Shown here in pieces: positions 43,412-52,580 of a stretch of 64,000 bases of DNA. How positions within the stretch are numbered: the stretch's first letter is position 1; the number at the start of each line of letters is the position of its first letter. The stretch covers positions 62,001 to 126,000 of the forward strand of contig NZ_LQOM01000020.1 in assembly GCF_002101595.1 (NCBI RefSeq). The letters run 5' to 3'. The notes under the pieces were generated by a model, which was not told where the DNA came from, did no database searches, and worked only from the letters and a program-made list of their open reading frames with translations. The position numbers were made by a program, and so were the translations under genes. The stretch is from Mycobacterium celatum. GTDB taxonomy: Bacteria > Actinomycetota > Actinomycetes > Mycobacteriales > Mycobacteriaceae.

Positions 43412-44438
43412 CGAGTTGGGCTACTACCTGCTTGCCGGGGCCGGCGGTGAAGGGCCCGCGACATTGATGGACGAGGCCCGTCGCGGCGAGGAGCTGGGCT
43501 TGGGCACCGCGTTCATCTCGGAACGCTGGAACGTCAAGGAAGCGTCGTCTCTGGTCGGCGCCGCGTGCGCGGTGACCAGCCGCATGCAGATCGCCACGGC
43601 CGCAACCAATCACAACACCCGCCATCCGCTGATCACCGCGTCGTGGGCGACCACGATGCACCGGCTCTCCGGCGGGCGGTTCACGCTGGGCATCGGCCGC
43701 GGGATCGGCGCTATCTACAGCGCGTTCGGCATTCCGGCGGTGACCACCGCGCAGATGGAGGACTGGGCGCAGGTCATGCGCCGGCTCTGGCACGGCGAGG
43801 TGATCTTCAACCACGACGGCCCGATGGGCAAGTACCAGGTGCTGTTTCTCGACCCGGACTTCGACGAGGACATCCGGCTGGCGCTGGTGGCGTTCGGGCC
43901 CAAATCGCTCGCGTTGGGCGGCCGCGTCTTCGATGACGTCATCCTGCACACCTATTTCACCCCGGAAACGTTGCAGCGCTGCGTCAGAACCGTCAAAGAC
44001 GCCGCGGAAAAGGCGGGCCGCGACCCGTCCAGCGTGCGGGTATGGTCGTGCTTCGCCACCGTGGGTGACCATCTTCCCGAAGAGGTGCGGCTCAAGAAGA
44101 CGGTCGCGCGGCTGGCCACCTACCTTCAGGGCTATGGCGATCTGATGGTGCGCACCAACGGCTGGGATCCCGCTGTGCTGCAACGCTTCCGGGAAGAACC
44201 GGTGGTAACGTCGATCGCGGGCGGCATCGACCACAAGGCCACGCCCGAGCAGATCGAGCACATCGCGACGTTGATTCCCGACGAGTGGTTGGAGCCCTCG
44301 GCCACCGGCTCGACGCAGCAATGTGTCAACCGCATCCGCAAGGAATTCGACTATGGGGCCGATGCGGTGATCCTGCACGGCGCCACACCCGACGAGCTCG
44401 AGCCGATCGTGGCCGCATACCGCGCCGTGCAACCATAA
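43392..44438 (+). CDS. LLM-class F420-dependent oxidoreductase
   Basis: This 348-residue luciferase-like protein starts at a TTG with AAGGAG eight bases upstream. Barrel blocks include MDEARRGEELGLGTAFISER, TATSRMQIATAA-like region at 65-75 and the LSGGRFTLGIGRGIGAIY phosphate-binding turn. It appears complete, in contrast to the deleted member at 41424-42104. Family members reduce or oxidise enones or alcohols with F420 in mycobacteria. It is the last gene of the operon under operator copy 8 and is followed by a palindromic element. Confidence 0.88.
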   Translation: MTERVFNELGYYLLAGAGGEGPATLMDEARRGEELGLGTAFISERWNVKEASSLVGAACAVTSRMQIATAATNHNTRHPLITASWATTMHRLSGGRFTLGIGRGIGAIYSAFGIPAVTTAQMEDWAQVMRRLWHGEVIFNHDGPMGKYQVLFLDPDFDEDIRLALVAFGPKSLALGGRVFDDVILHTYFTPETLQRCVRTVKDAAEKAGRDPSSVRVWSCFATVGDHLPEEVRLKKTVARLATYLQGYGDLMVRTNGWDPAVLQRFREEPVVTSIAGGIDHKATPEQIEHIATLIPDEWLEPSATGSTQQCVNRIRKEFDYGADAVILHGATPDELEPIVAAYRAVQP

Positions 44439-44451
44439 GCGGCCGGGCCAC

Positions 44452-44517
44452 GCCGCGAGCGTGCGCAAACCCGGCGACACGCTCGGCGTGTCGCCCGGGA
44501 ACACGCACGCTCGCGGC
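44452..44517. terminator. Long palindromic element between convergent genes (copy 2)
   Basis: Arms at 44452-44474 and 44495-44517 pair except for four adjacent central positions. The 20-base centre carries a second hairpin with CGACACG and CGTGTCG. The outer arms share GCGAGCGTGCG with the element at 32714-32777. It lies between the LLM stop (44438) and the convergent carboxyltransferase stop (44527). Confidence 0.72.
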
Positions 44518-44526
44518 AAAAGGGGG

Positions 44527-46023
44527 TTACGGGAGGATGACCGTGCGGATCGCCGGCTCGGGGGCGGCTTGGCGGCTGTAGATGCCCCGCTGCAGCGCGG
44601 CTAGCAGCGCGTCGCGCGTCTCGCGGGGATCGATGAGCTCGTCGAATCCCATGTGCTCGGCGGACCGGTACGACGCCTGCAACTCCGCGTTGCGCAACCT
44701 CGCCGAGAGGTCTTCGCCGGCGTGCGACGCCCGGCTCAACGCGGCGGCGCTCATCGCTCCCATCGTGGCGCCCGGATAGGCGAATGTGGCTACCTGCGAG
44801 TCGAATCCGAGCAGCGACATCACCATCGACCCGAACCCGTAGGCCTTGCGCAGCGTCAGGTGCAGCTTGATCGTGGTGGCCGCGGTCTGCGCGGCGAACA
44901 TCCGTGCGCCGGCCCGCAGCACTCCGGAGCGCTCGGAGCGGCTGCCCGGCAGCATGCCGGGATTGTCGGCCAAGAACACGATCGGTAAATGGAACGAGTC
45001 GGCCACCATGATGAAATGTGCTGCCTTGTCGGCGGCGTCGGCGTCGATCGAGCCGGCCAGCACCTGAGGCTGGTTGGCCACCACCGCCACCGGATGGCCA
45101 CCCAGATGCGCCAAAGCGCAGATGATCGCCCGGCCGAACTGCGGCTGCACCTCGAACCAGTCGGGCCGGTCGAACACCACGTCGAGCACCGCGCGCATGT
45201 CGTAGACGCGCCGGTTGTCGCGCGAGACGATGTCGAGCAGCTCCGGCGTGGGCCGCGGTCCTGTGGTGTCGTCGGCGGGCAGCGACGGCGGGTACGACCA
45301 CGCACTGGGCGGGAAATACGACAGGTAGCGACGAACACTGTCGAGCACCCCTTCGTCGTCCTCGGCGACGTTGTGGATCACCCCGCTGGGCAACGCGACA
45401 TCGGGTCCGCCGAGGTCTTCCTTCGAAATGTCTTCGCCCGTCGACTCTTTCACGACGGGTGGGCCGGCTGTGAAGATGGCGCCCTGGTTGCTCATGATCC
45501 GGAAGTCGCACACCGGCGCCACCAGGGCGCCGTGTCCGGCCGACGGGCCGAGTACTGCGGCGACGGTGGGGACCCGCCCCGAGCACTGCGTCTGGGCGAG
45601 CAGGTCGGTTGGGCTGCGCCCGTAATGGCCGCCGGTCGGGCGGAAGCCGGCGCCCTCCAGCAGCATCACCAACGGAATCTTGTCGCGCAGTGCCAGTTCG
45701 GCGATGCGGTACCGCTTGGAATTACCGCCCGGCCCGATGCTGCCCGCCAGCGTGGTGAAGTCCTCGGCGCCGACCATGACGGGAGATCCGTTGATGCAGC
45801 CCGACCCCACCACGATCGCGTCCGCGGCCGCCTCGCCGCCGACCAACGTGCCCACTTCGCGAAACGTGCCGGCGTCCAGCAGGTACTCCAACCGTGCCCG
45901 CGCGTCGAGCTTGCCTTTGCCGCGGTGCTTGGCCAGTCGCTCCGGCCCGCCCATGCCCCGCGCATACTGACGACGGCGCTCGAGATCGTCGAGCGTTTCC
46001 TCCCAGTCCGGGGGCTTGGTCAT
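44527..46023 (-). CDS. Acyl-CoA carboxylase carboxyltransferase (beta) subunit
   Basis: This 498-residue carboxyltransferase of the PccB/AccD group has N-terminal RLAKHRGKGKLDARARLEYL, oxyanion block VLGPSAGHGALVAPVCDF in the first half, and the second-half block KAYGFGSMVMSLLG. It would move a carboxyl group from biotin to an acyl-CoA. No biotin carboxylase or biotin carrier gene is in the window, so it must share subunits encoded elsewhere or act on a different reaction such as decarboxylation. It is divergent from the LLM-P450 operon with operator copy 9 between them. Confidence 0.9.
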   Translation of the reverse strand: MTKPPDWEETLDDLERRRQYARGMGGPERLAKHRGKGKLDARARLEYLLDAGTFREVGTLVGGEAAADAIVVGSGCINGSPVMVGAEDFTTLAGSIGPGGNSKRYRIAELALRDKIPLVMLLEGAGFRPTGGHYGRSPTDLLAQTQCSGRVPTVAAVLGPSAGHGALVAPVCDFRIMSNQGAIFTAGPPVVKESTGEDISKEDLGGPDVALPSGVIHNVAEDDEGVLDSVRRYLSYFPPSAWSYPPSLPADDTTGPRPTPELLDIVSRDNRRVYDMRAVLDVVFDRPDWFEVQPQFGRAIICALAHLGGHPVAVVANQPQVLAGSIDADAADKAAHFIMVADSFHLPIVFLADNPGMLPGSRSERSGVLRAGARMFAAQTAATTIKLHLTLRKAYGFGSMVMSLLGFDSQVATFAYPGATMGAMSAAALSRASHAGEDLSARLRNAELQASYRSAEHMGFDELIDPRETRDALLAALQRGIYSRQAAPEPAIRTVILP

Positions 46024-46075
46024 CGCATGTCCTCACTCGTCTACGGGTTGCCTAGAGCCTAACCTCCGTTGACCA

Positions 46076-46094
46076 TACTGAATCGCTTACTGTA
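46076..46094. promoter_or_regulatory. 19-bp operator copy 9 (TACTGAATCGCTTACTGTA)
   Basis: Each half differs from the consensus at one base (TACTGAA and TACTGTA for TACAGTA). It lies 53 bp upstream of the carboxyltransferase and 38 bp upstream of the LLM gene. Confidence 0.6.
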
Positions 46095-46131
46095 GCGTCG
46101 GCGACATGGGTATCGCGGCGTCGCAGACGCG

Positions 46132-47139
46132 ATGAGGGTCGACGGCGGCCTATTCGGCGACCTCGCCCGGGTGCCGGAGCGGGCCCGCGATTTGGAGCAG
46201 CGGGGCTACGACGGCTGCTGGACGGGCGAAATCAACCACGACCCGTTCCTGCCGCTGCTGCTGGCCGCCGAACACACGTCGCGACTCGAATTGGGCACCA
46301 GCATTGCGGTGGCATTCGCGCGCAACCCGATGATCGTCGCCAACCTCGGCTGGGATCTGCAGAGCTATTCGCAGGGCCGCTTCATCCTCGGGCTCGGTAC
46401 ACAGGTCAAGCCGCACATCGAAAAGCGCTTCAGCATGCCGTGGAGTCACCCGGCGCGGCGGATGCGCGAATTCGTGCTGGCGCTGCACGCGATCTGGTCG
46501 ACGTGGAAGGACGGCGCCCCGCTGCGATTCGAGGGCGAGTTCTACACCCACAAACTGATGACACCGATGTTCACCCCCGAGCCGCAGCCGTATCCGGCGC
46601 CGAAGGTCTTCATTGCCGCAGTCGGCGAGGCGATAACCGAGATGTGCGGCGAAGTCGCCGACGGCCTACTGGCCCATGCCTTTACGACGACGCGCTACCT
46701 GCACGAGGTGACCATACCGGCCCTGCAGCGCGGAATGCGGCGTGCCGGCCGGGACCGGGTCGCGTTTGAGGTGGCGTGCCCGGTGTTCGTCGTGACCGGC
46801 GACGACGATGCGGAATTGACGGCGAGCGCGGGCAGGGTCCGCAAGCAAATCGCCTTCTACGGCTCGACGCCCGCGTACCGCAAGGTTCTCGAGCTGCACG
46901 GGTGGGGCGATGCGGCAACCGAGCTGCATCAGCTTTCCCTGCAAGGCAAATGGGATGCGATGGGCTCGCTGATCGACGACGAAATGCTCGAGGCGTTCGC
47001 CGTCGTCGCGCCGGTCGAAAAGCTGGCAGCCGCACTGCGCGACCGATGTGACGGCGTGATCGACCGGGTGATGCCGGCCCTTCCGCACACGCTTTCCCAC
47101 ACCACTGTCACCGCTGTATTGCACGAGTTGCGCCAGTAA
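46132..47139 (+). CDS. LLM-class F420-dependent oxidoreductase
   Basis: This 335-residue luciferase-like protein has YDGCWTGEINHDPFLPL, an early barrel strand, then LELGTSIAVAFARNP and SQGRFILGLGTQVKPHIEKR, which form the phosphate-binding site. It belongs to a different subgroup from the one at 43392. All barrel parts are present. Nine bases separate it from the P450 that follows, so the two are one operon. The likely reaction is F420-linked reduction or dehydrogenation of the P450 substrate or product. Confidence 0.9.
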   Translation: MRVDGGLFGDLARVPERARDLEQRGYDGCWTGEINHDPFLPLLLAAEHTSRLELGTSIAVAFARNPMIVANLGWDLQSYSQGRFILGLGTQVKPHIEKRFSMPWSHPARRMREFVLALHAIWSTWKDGAPLRFEGEFYTHKLMTPMFTPEPQPYPAPKVFIAAVGEAITEMCGEVADGLLAHAFTTTRYLHEVTIPALQRGMRRAGRDRVAFEVACPVFVVTGDDDAELTASAGRVRKQIAFYGSTPAYRKVLELHGWGDAATELHQLSLQGKWDAMGSLIDDEMLEAFAVVAPVEKLAAALRDRCDGVIDRVMPALPHTLSHTTVTAVLHELRQ

Positions 47140-47148
47140 GGAGCCGCC

Positions 47149-48381
47149 ATGAGCACACCGACGATCGACGACGCCGCCAAGCTGCTGGCCGACCCGATGG
47201 CCTACACTGACGAGCCGAAACTGCATGCAGCACTTGCGCATTTGCGTGCCAACGCTCCCGTGTCCTGGGTCGACGTGCCCAACTACGCACCGTTCTGGGC
47301 GATCACCAAGCACGTCGACATCATGGACATCGAGCGCGACAACGAGGTGTTCACCAACTGGCCCCGGCCGGTTTTGGTGACCGCCGAAGCCGACGAGGTG
47401 CAGGCCAACATCGGGGTGCGCACGCTGATCCACATGGACGACCCGCAGCACCGGGTGGTGCGGGCGATCGGCGCGGATTGGTTCCGGCCCAAGGCGATGA
47501 GGGCGCTGAAGGTTCGAGTCGACGAGCTGGCCAAGATCTACGTCGACAAGATGATGGCCGCCGGACCCGAGTGCGACTTCGTGCAGGAGGTCGCGGTCAA
47601 CTACCCGCTCTATGTGATCATGTCGCTGCTGGGCATCCCGGAAGCGGACTTCCCGCGGATGCTCAAACTCACCCAGGAGTTGTTCGGCGGCGACGACGCC
47701 GAGTTCAAGCGCGGCACCACCCTCGAGGACCAGATGCCCGCGCTGCTCGACATGTTCGAGTACTTCAACGCCGTCACCGCCTCTCGTCGCGAACACCCGA
47801 CCGAGGACCTGTCCTCGGCGATCGCCAACGCCCGCGTCGACGGCGAGCCGTTGTCGGATATCGACACGGTGTCCTACTACCTGATCGTCGCCACCGCCGG
47901 CCACGACACCACCAGCGCGACGATCTCCGGTGGTCTGCACGCGTTGATCGAGAACCCGGATCAGCACCGGCGACTGCGCGACGACCTCGGATTGATGCCG
48001 CTGGCCACCGAGGAGATGATCCGTTGGGTCACCCCGGTCAAGGAGTTCATGCGCACCGCCGCCGAGGACACCACCGTGCGCGGGGTGCCGATCGCCGCGG
48101 GGGAGTCGGTGCTACTGTCCTACGCGTCGGCCAACCGCGACGAGGACGTGTTCGACGACCCGTTCCGCTTCGACGTCGGCCGCGACCCCAACAAGCACCT
48201 GTCCTTCGGCTACGGCGTGCACTTCTGTCTGGGTGCGGCCCTGGCCCGTATGGAGGTCAACAGCTTCTTCACCGAACTGCTGCCCAGGCTGAAATCCATA
48301 GAGCTCACCGGTGATCCACAATTCATCGCCACCACTTTCGTCGGCGGCCTCAAACACCTGCCGGTGCGGTACTCATTCTGA
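47149..48381 (+). CDS. Cytochrome P450
   Basis: This 410-residue P450 has the I-helix motif VATAGHDTTSATISGG, ExxR in TEEMIRWVTP, and the haem ligand Cys360 in FGYGVHFCLG. The helix-C segment HMDDPQHRVVRAIGADWF is intact. It belongs to a group found widely in environmental mycobacteria, judged from memory. The dead P450 at 2901-3099 is its paralogue and shares DAAKLLADP and the AGHD region. The ATG has AAGGAG nine bases upstream. It probably hydroxylates an aliphatic or alicyclic part of the regulon substrate; electron partners are not encoded nearby. Confidence 0.94.
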   Translation: MSTPTIDDAAKLLADPMAYTDEPKLHAALAHLRANAPVSWVDVPNYAPFWAITKHVDIMDIERDNEVFTNWPRPVLVTAEADEVQANIGVRTLIHMDDPQHRVVRAIGADWFRPKAMRALKVRVDELAKIYVDKMMAAGPECDFVQEVAVNYPLYVIMSLLGIPEADFPRMLKLTQELFGGDDAEFKRGTTLEDQMPALLDMFEYFNAVTASRREHPTEDLSSAIANARVDGEPLSDIDTVSYYLIVATAGHDTTSATISGGLHALIENPDQHRRLRDDLGLMPLATEEMIRWVTPVKEFMRTAAEDTTVRGVPIAAGESVLLSYASANRDEDVFDDPFRFDVGRDPNKHLSFGYGVHFCLGAALARMEVNSFFTELLPRLKSIELTGDPQFIATTFVGGLKHLPVRYSF

Positions 48382-48417
48382 TAACCGTCCCGGACCACAC
48401 CATTGTTCTTTCGGTGC

Positions 48418-48437
48418 GCGTCATCATTTGATGACGC
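48418..48437. promoter_or_regulatory. 20-bp perfect palindrome (GCGTCATCATTTGATGACGC)
   Basis: Nine-base arms surround two bases. It lies 36 bp after the P450 stop and 28 bp before the molybdopterin oxidoreductase start. It could be an operator or the stem of a terminator that separates the two transcription units; the absence of a T-run favours an operator. Confidence 0.55.
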
Positions 48438-48465
48438 ATTTCGAGGAAGTACCTGCTCGTGCAAG

Positions 48466-50778
48466 ATGGACGTTGTGAAGGATCGCGACGTCGACGTGGG
48501 CTACGACGAGCACGCGGTGGTGGCGACGCCGCCCAAGCGCGAGGCCGCCGGGGTGAAGGCGGTGCTGGTGTCGCTGCAGCGCGGGCTGGCCTCGATGGGC
48601 GCGGTGCGCACGGCGGCGGCGCTGGCGCGGGTGAATCAGCGACACGGGTTCGACTGCCCGGGCTGTGCCTGGCCGGAGGAGCATGGCGGCCGCAAGCTCG
48701 CCGAGTTCTGCGAGAACGGGGCCAAGGCGGTCGCGGAGGAGGCCACCAAGCGTGTCGTCACCGCCGACTTCTTCGCCCGGCATTCGATCGCAGACCTACA
48801 GGCACGCCCGGAGCACTGGCTCTCCCAGCAGGGCCGGCTCGCCCAGCCGATGGTGCTGCGCCCCGGCGACACCCACTACCGGCCCATTGACTGGGACGAC
48901 GCCTACCGGCTGATCGCCGACGAACTGCACGCGCTGGACAGCCCTGACCAGGCGGTGTTCTACACGTCGGGGCGCACCAGCAACGAGGCGGCGTTTCTCT
49001 ACCAGTTGATGGTGCGCAGCTTCGGCACCAACAACCTGCCCGACTGCTCGAACATGTGCCACGAGTCCTCCGGCGCGGCGCTCGTCGACGCGATCGGCGT
49101 CGGCAAGGGATCGGTGACCGTCGAGGACGTCACGCTGGCCGACCTGATCGTGATCGCCGGCCAGAACCCGGGCACCAACCACCCCCGGATGCTGTCGGTG
49201 CTGGAGAAGGCAAAAGCCAACGGCGCCAAGATCATTGCGGTCAACCCGCTGCCCGAGGCCGGGCTGATCCGGTTCAAGGACCCGCAGAAGCTGCACGGCA
49301 TGATCGGGCACGGGGTACCGATCGCCGACGAGTTCGTCCAGATCCGTCTCGGCGGCGACATGGCGTTGTTCGCGGGGCTGGGGCGGCTGCTGCTCGAGGC
49401 TGACGACCGGGCACCGGGCAGCGTGGTGGACCGCGACTTCATCGCCGCCCATTGCTCGAATTTCGCCGAGTACGAGGCGCATACCCGCGCGGTCGACCTC
49501 GACACCGTGCTGGACGCCACTGGGATCTCGCGGGAACAGCTGCACCGCGTCGCAGACATGATGGCGCAGTCGCAGCGCACGGTTGCGTGCTGGGCGATGG
49601 GATTGACCCAGCATCGGCATGCCGTGCCGATGATCTCCGAAATCACCAATGTGCTGTTGATGCGAGGCATGATCGGCAAGCCGGGTGCCGGGCTGTGTCC
49701 GGTGCGTGGGCATTCCAACGTGCAGGGCGATCGGACGATGGGCATCTGGGAGAAGATGCCGGAGACGTTTCTGTCCGCGCTCGACGCACGATTCGGCATC
49801 GTCAGCCCGCGCAAGCACGGGTTGGACACCGTCGACGCCATCCGCGCCATGCGCGACGGCCGCGCCAAGGTCTTCATGGGCATGGGTGGCAACTTCGCAT
49901 CCGCGACGCCGGATACCGCGGTCACCGAGGCCGCGCTGCGCCGCTGCTCTTTGACTGTGCAGGTGTCGACCAAGCTCAACCGCAGCCATGTGGTACACGG
50001 GTCGACGGCGCTGATCCTGCCGTCGCTGGGCCGCACCGACCGCGACCTCCAGGGAGGCGTCAAACAGCTGGTGTCGGTTGAGGATTCGATGTCGATGGTG
50101 CACCTGTCGCGGGGCAGCCTGCACCCGCCCAGCGACCAGGTGCGCAGCGAGGTCGCGATCGTCTGCCAGCTGGCGCGCACCCTGCTGGGCCCTGACCACC
50201 CGGTGCCGTGGGAGCGGTTCAACAACGACTACGACACCGTCCGTGACGCGATCGCCGCCGTCGTGCCCGGCTGCGAGGACTACAACACCAGAGTTCGTCA
50301 ACCCGACGGTTTCCAGCTCCCGCATGCGCCGCGCGATGCCCGCGAATTCCCCACCAGCACAGGCAAAGCCAACTTCGCGGTCAACCCGCTGCAGTGGGTT
50401 CCGGTGCCGGACGGCCGCCTGGTGCTGCAAACCCTGCGCAGCCACGACCAGTACAACACCACGATCTACGGCCTCGACGACCGATACCGCGGCGTCAAGG
50501 GCGGCCGGCGGGTGGTGTTCGTCAACCCGGCCGACATCGCAAAGTTCGGTCTGAAAGCGGGTGACCGGGTCGATTTGGTATCGGAATTCACCGACGGCGA
50601 CGGCGTGGTGCAGGAGCGGCGGGCCAAGGATTTCATGGTGGTGGAGTACTGCACCCCGGTCGGCAACGCCGCCGCCTACTATCCGGAGACCAATGCGCTG
50701 GTGGCGTTGGATCACGTTGCCGCCAAATCGAATACACCGGTGTCGAAGGCGATCGTGGTCAGACTAGAGCCGGCGTGA
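48466..50778 (+). CDS. Molybdopterin oxidoreductase, FdhF/YdeP family
   Basis: This enzyme of about 770 residues starts at the ATG at 48466; upstream in-frame codons are poorly conserved. The N-terminal segment GFDCPGCAWPEE carries two Cys rather than a complete [4Fe-4S] binding set. Molybdopterin blocks include YTSGRTSNEAAFLYQLMVR, MCHESSGAAL (where the metal-ligand region lies), IAGQNPGTNHPRML, and the C-terminal YNTTIYGLDDRYRG and CTPVGNAAAYYPETN. These match the YdeP-type formate-dehydrogenase-like proteins. The physiological substrate is unknown in this group. No accessory subunits lie nearby, so it is probably a soluble single-subunit enzyme. Confidence 0.9.
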   Translation: MDVVKDRDVDVGYDEHAVVATPPKREAAGVKAVLVSLQRGLASMGAVRTAAALARVNQRHGFDCPGCAWPEEHGGRKLAEFCENGAKAVAEEATKRVVTADFFARHSIADLQARPEHWLSQQGRLAQPMVLRPGDTHYRPIDWDDAYRLIADELHALDSPDQAVFYTSGRTSNEAAFLYQLMVRSFGTNNLPDCSNMCHESSGAALVDAIGVGKGSVTVEDVTLADLIVIAGQNPGTNHPRMLSVLEKAKANGAKIIAVNPLPEAGLIRFKDPQKLHGMIGHGVPIADEFVQIRLGGDMALFAGLGRLLLEADDRAPGSVVDRDFIAAHCSNFAEYEAHTRAVDLDTVLDATGISREQLHRVADMMAQSQRTVACWAMGLTQHRHAVPMISEITNVLLMRGMIGKPGAGLCPVRGHSNVQGDRTMGIWEKMPETFLSALDARFGIVSPRKHGLDTVDAIRAMRDGRAKVFMGMGGNFASATPDTAVTEAALRRCSLTVQVSTKLNRSHVVHGSTALILPSLGRTDRDLQGGVKQLVSVEDSMSMVHLSRGSLHPPSDQVRSEVAIVCQLARTLLGPDHPVPWERFNNDYDTVRDAIAAVVPGCEDYNTRVRQPDGFQLPHAPRDAREFPTSTGKANFAVNPLQWVPVPDGRLVLQTLRSHDQYNTTIYGLDDRYRGVKGGRRVVFVNPADIAKFGLKAGDRVDLVSEFTDGDGVVQERRAKDFMVVEYCTPVGNAAAYYPETNALVALDHVAAKSNTPVSKAIVVRLEPA

Positions 50779-50864
50779 CTGGGCTAGCCCCCGGTCGATG
50801 ACGTTGGCGCTACGAGCGGAGGAAACGCCATGTCCAGCAACCGGTTCCATCCGAACAGCACACT

Positions 50865-51320
50865 ATGACTCCGGTGGACACCGCCACCGGTATGGCCTTC
50901 GACGCGTTCCACGCGCGTTGGAGCGGGCTGCGCCGCCGCGGCAAGAATGCGCCATCCAGAGGTGCCGCGTCGTCTGCGCCAGCTGATCGAAGCCGGTGTG
51001 GTCGCCACAACTGCATCGCTGATGCCGAAGCGCTCTACAGTGCCCGCGGGCCGGCCGAATACGAACAGCTCTGGGCGGACCGCCGCGTCGCGTACGAGTA
51101 TCTCCCGACCGACGACCAGTATTGGCAGACCGCACTCGGCGCACAGCGAGCCCTGGCACGAACCGGCCAACATCGAGCCGTCGGCATGGTCGAGCTGCTC
51201 ACTGCCACCCTCGCCGCCGCGCACCAACCCGCCGTTGTCCACTACGACGCTGACTTCGACACGGCCGCAACGGTATTAAGGTTCCAGCACCGGTGGGTGC
51301 TGCCACGGCGGACCGTTTAG
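50865..51320 (+). pseudogene. VapC-type PIN-domain toxin, frameshifted
   Basis: The C-terminal part (DAEALYSARGPAEYEQLWADR, read from about 51017, then HRAVGMVELLTATLA and HYDADFDTAATVL) matches a VapC toxin and keeps the late acidic cluster. The part that should precede it, RHPEVPRRLRQLIEAGVVATTAS, is in another frame (about 50950-51017), so a one-base indel splits the gene near 51016. Upstream sequence does not give a clear first catalytic Asp. No antitoxin gene was recognised. It is very likely dead. A second VapC relic is at 12886-13203. Confidence 0.65.
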
Positions 51321-51375
51321 AGGCATCGCCTCGGAGCGGGCTTTTTCCGGATGGTGGCAATTATCTGCGACTCGA

Positions 51376-52578
51376 TCACGGCTTCGGTTGCCGCTGAATG
51401 AAGTCCGCCATGCCGGGAACTGTGAAGGCGACGATGCCGTGCTCGGGGGCGAATATGAGGCCCTTGGATATTAGATTTGCGCGCACAGGGCCGAAACTGT
51501 TGACGCTGCGTCCCAGCCGTGCGGCCACGTCACCAGATAAGCTGCCTGCATCTCCGTCGGCAGCCATCGCGCGTAGGTAGCGCTGCTCGGATCGGGTTGC
51601 TCGGTCCCAGCGCGCACGGAAGAAGCCATCATCCAGAGCGGCTCGTCCTCGGGCCGCGCCGACGCGGGCGTCAGCAAGGGTAATCGCGGGGCCAGGTGCC
51701 TCGTTCCACGTGTCCTGGCCGAACTGCTGAAGGAAGTACGGGTAACCCGATGTTTCTTGAACTACGTAGGCGATTGCGCCTTCATTCCACCCGATGTCTT
51801 CAAGCATGGCCGGCTCGACGAGAGCCTTGCGCGCCAGGTCGCGGCTGAGGTGCTCGATTCGTTCGAAGGCGAATAATCGCTCCGCGTAGGACTTCGCCTC
51901 GGCCAGCACGCGCGGCAGACTCGGCAGGCCGGCCAGGGCAAAGAGGCACGCCCATCCGCGTTGTCCCGCTACGTGGGCCGCGGAACAAACCGCTGTCAGT
52001 TCGGCGGGCGTTAGGTCCTGCGCCTCATCAATGAGGATCGCCAGACCGACTTCTTCCTCCTCGGCTGCCTCAGATAAGTCCTGAACCAGCTTGTTCAGGT
52101 CGGTCTCAAGCATTCCGGTGTTTGCTCCGCCGCCCGTGGTTTCCGTGAGATCGAGGCCGAAATTCCAAGTGCCGGCAGTGTCATAAGAGGCCTTGAAGCT
52201 TACTGCCGTCTTGAATGCCTTCATTAGCCGCTTACCCGCTGATGGTCGCGCCAAGTCTGCCAGCGGTGCATGTAGCGCCTCCCCGAGCGCTTCGCGCAGC
52301 GACTTCCCCGCCCCAGCTTCAACCTGTGCGACGATCCAGTTTCGATCCCGGGCGGTGCTAAAGAACCGAGTGAGCAGGACTGTCTTACCTACGCCGCGCA
52401 ACCCGTACAGCACCAGCGGTTGCGCGGTCCGGCCGGCCTCAATGCGATCCAGGGCGATCCGCCAACGATCGAGCTGACTGTCGCGTCCGACGAGCGCGGC
52501 CGGTGGTCGACCCGCTCCGGGTGCATACGGATTACGTACGGCGTCCACAGCGACTCCATCTGTAGCAATTTCTATCAC
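51376..52578 (-). CDS. AAA-type ATP-binding protein
   Basis: This 400-residue P-loop ATPase starts at the GTG at 52578. Walker A is LYGLRGVGKTVLL near residue 60 and Walker B is LAILIDEAQDL near residue 180. An arginine-finger candidate and a C-terminal winged-helix-like region (LSGDVAARLGRSVNSFGPVRANLISKG) follow. The pattern resembles STAND/archaeal-type ATPases of unknown role. It stands alone beside a VapC relic in a short stretch with lower GC upstream, and is not part of the catabolic set. The gene could be a leftover of a mobile or defence module. Confidence 0.85.
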   Translation of the reverse strand: MIEIATDGVAVDAVRNPYAPGAGRPPAALVGRDSQLDRWRIALDRIEAGRTAQPLVLYGLRGVGKTVLLTRFFSTARDRNWIVAQVEAGAGKSLREALGEALHAPLADLARPSAGKRLMKAFKTAVSFKASYDTAGTWNFGLDLTETTGGGANTGMLETDLNKLVQDLSEAAEEEEVGLAILIDEAQDLTPAELTAVCSAAHVAGQRGWACLFALAGLPSLPRVLAEAKSYAERLFAFERIEHLSRDLARKALVEPAMLEDIGWNEGAIAYVVQETSGYPYFLQQFGQDTWNEAPGPAITLADARVGAARGRAALDDGFFRARWDRATRSEQRYLRAMAADGDAGSLSGDVAARLGRSVNSFGPVRANLISKGLIFAPEHGIVAFTVPGMADFIQRQPKP

Positions 52579-52580
52579 CG

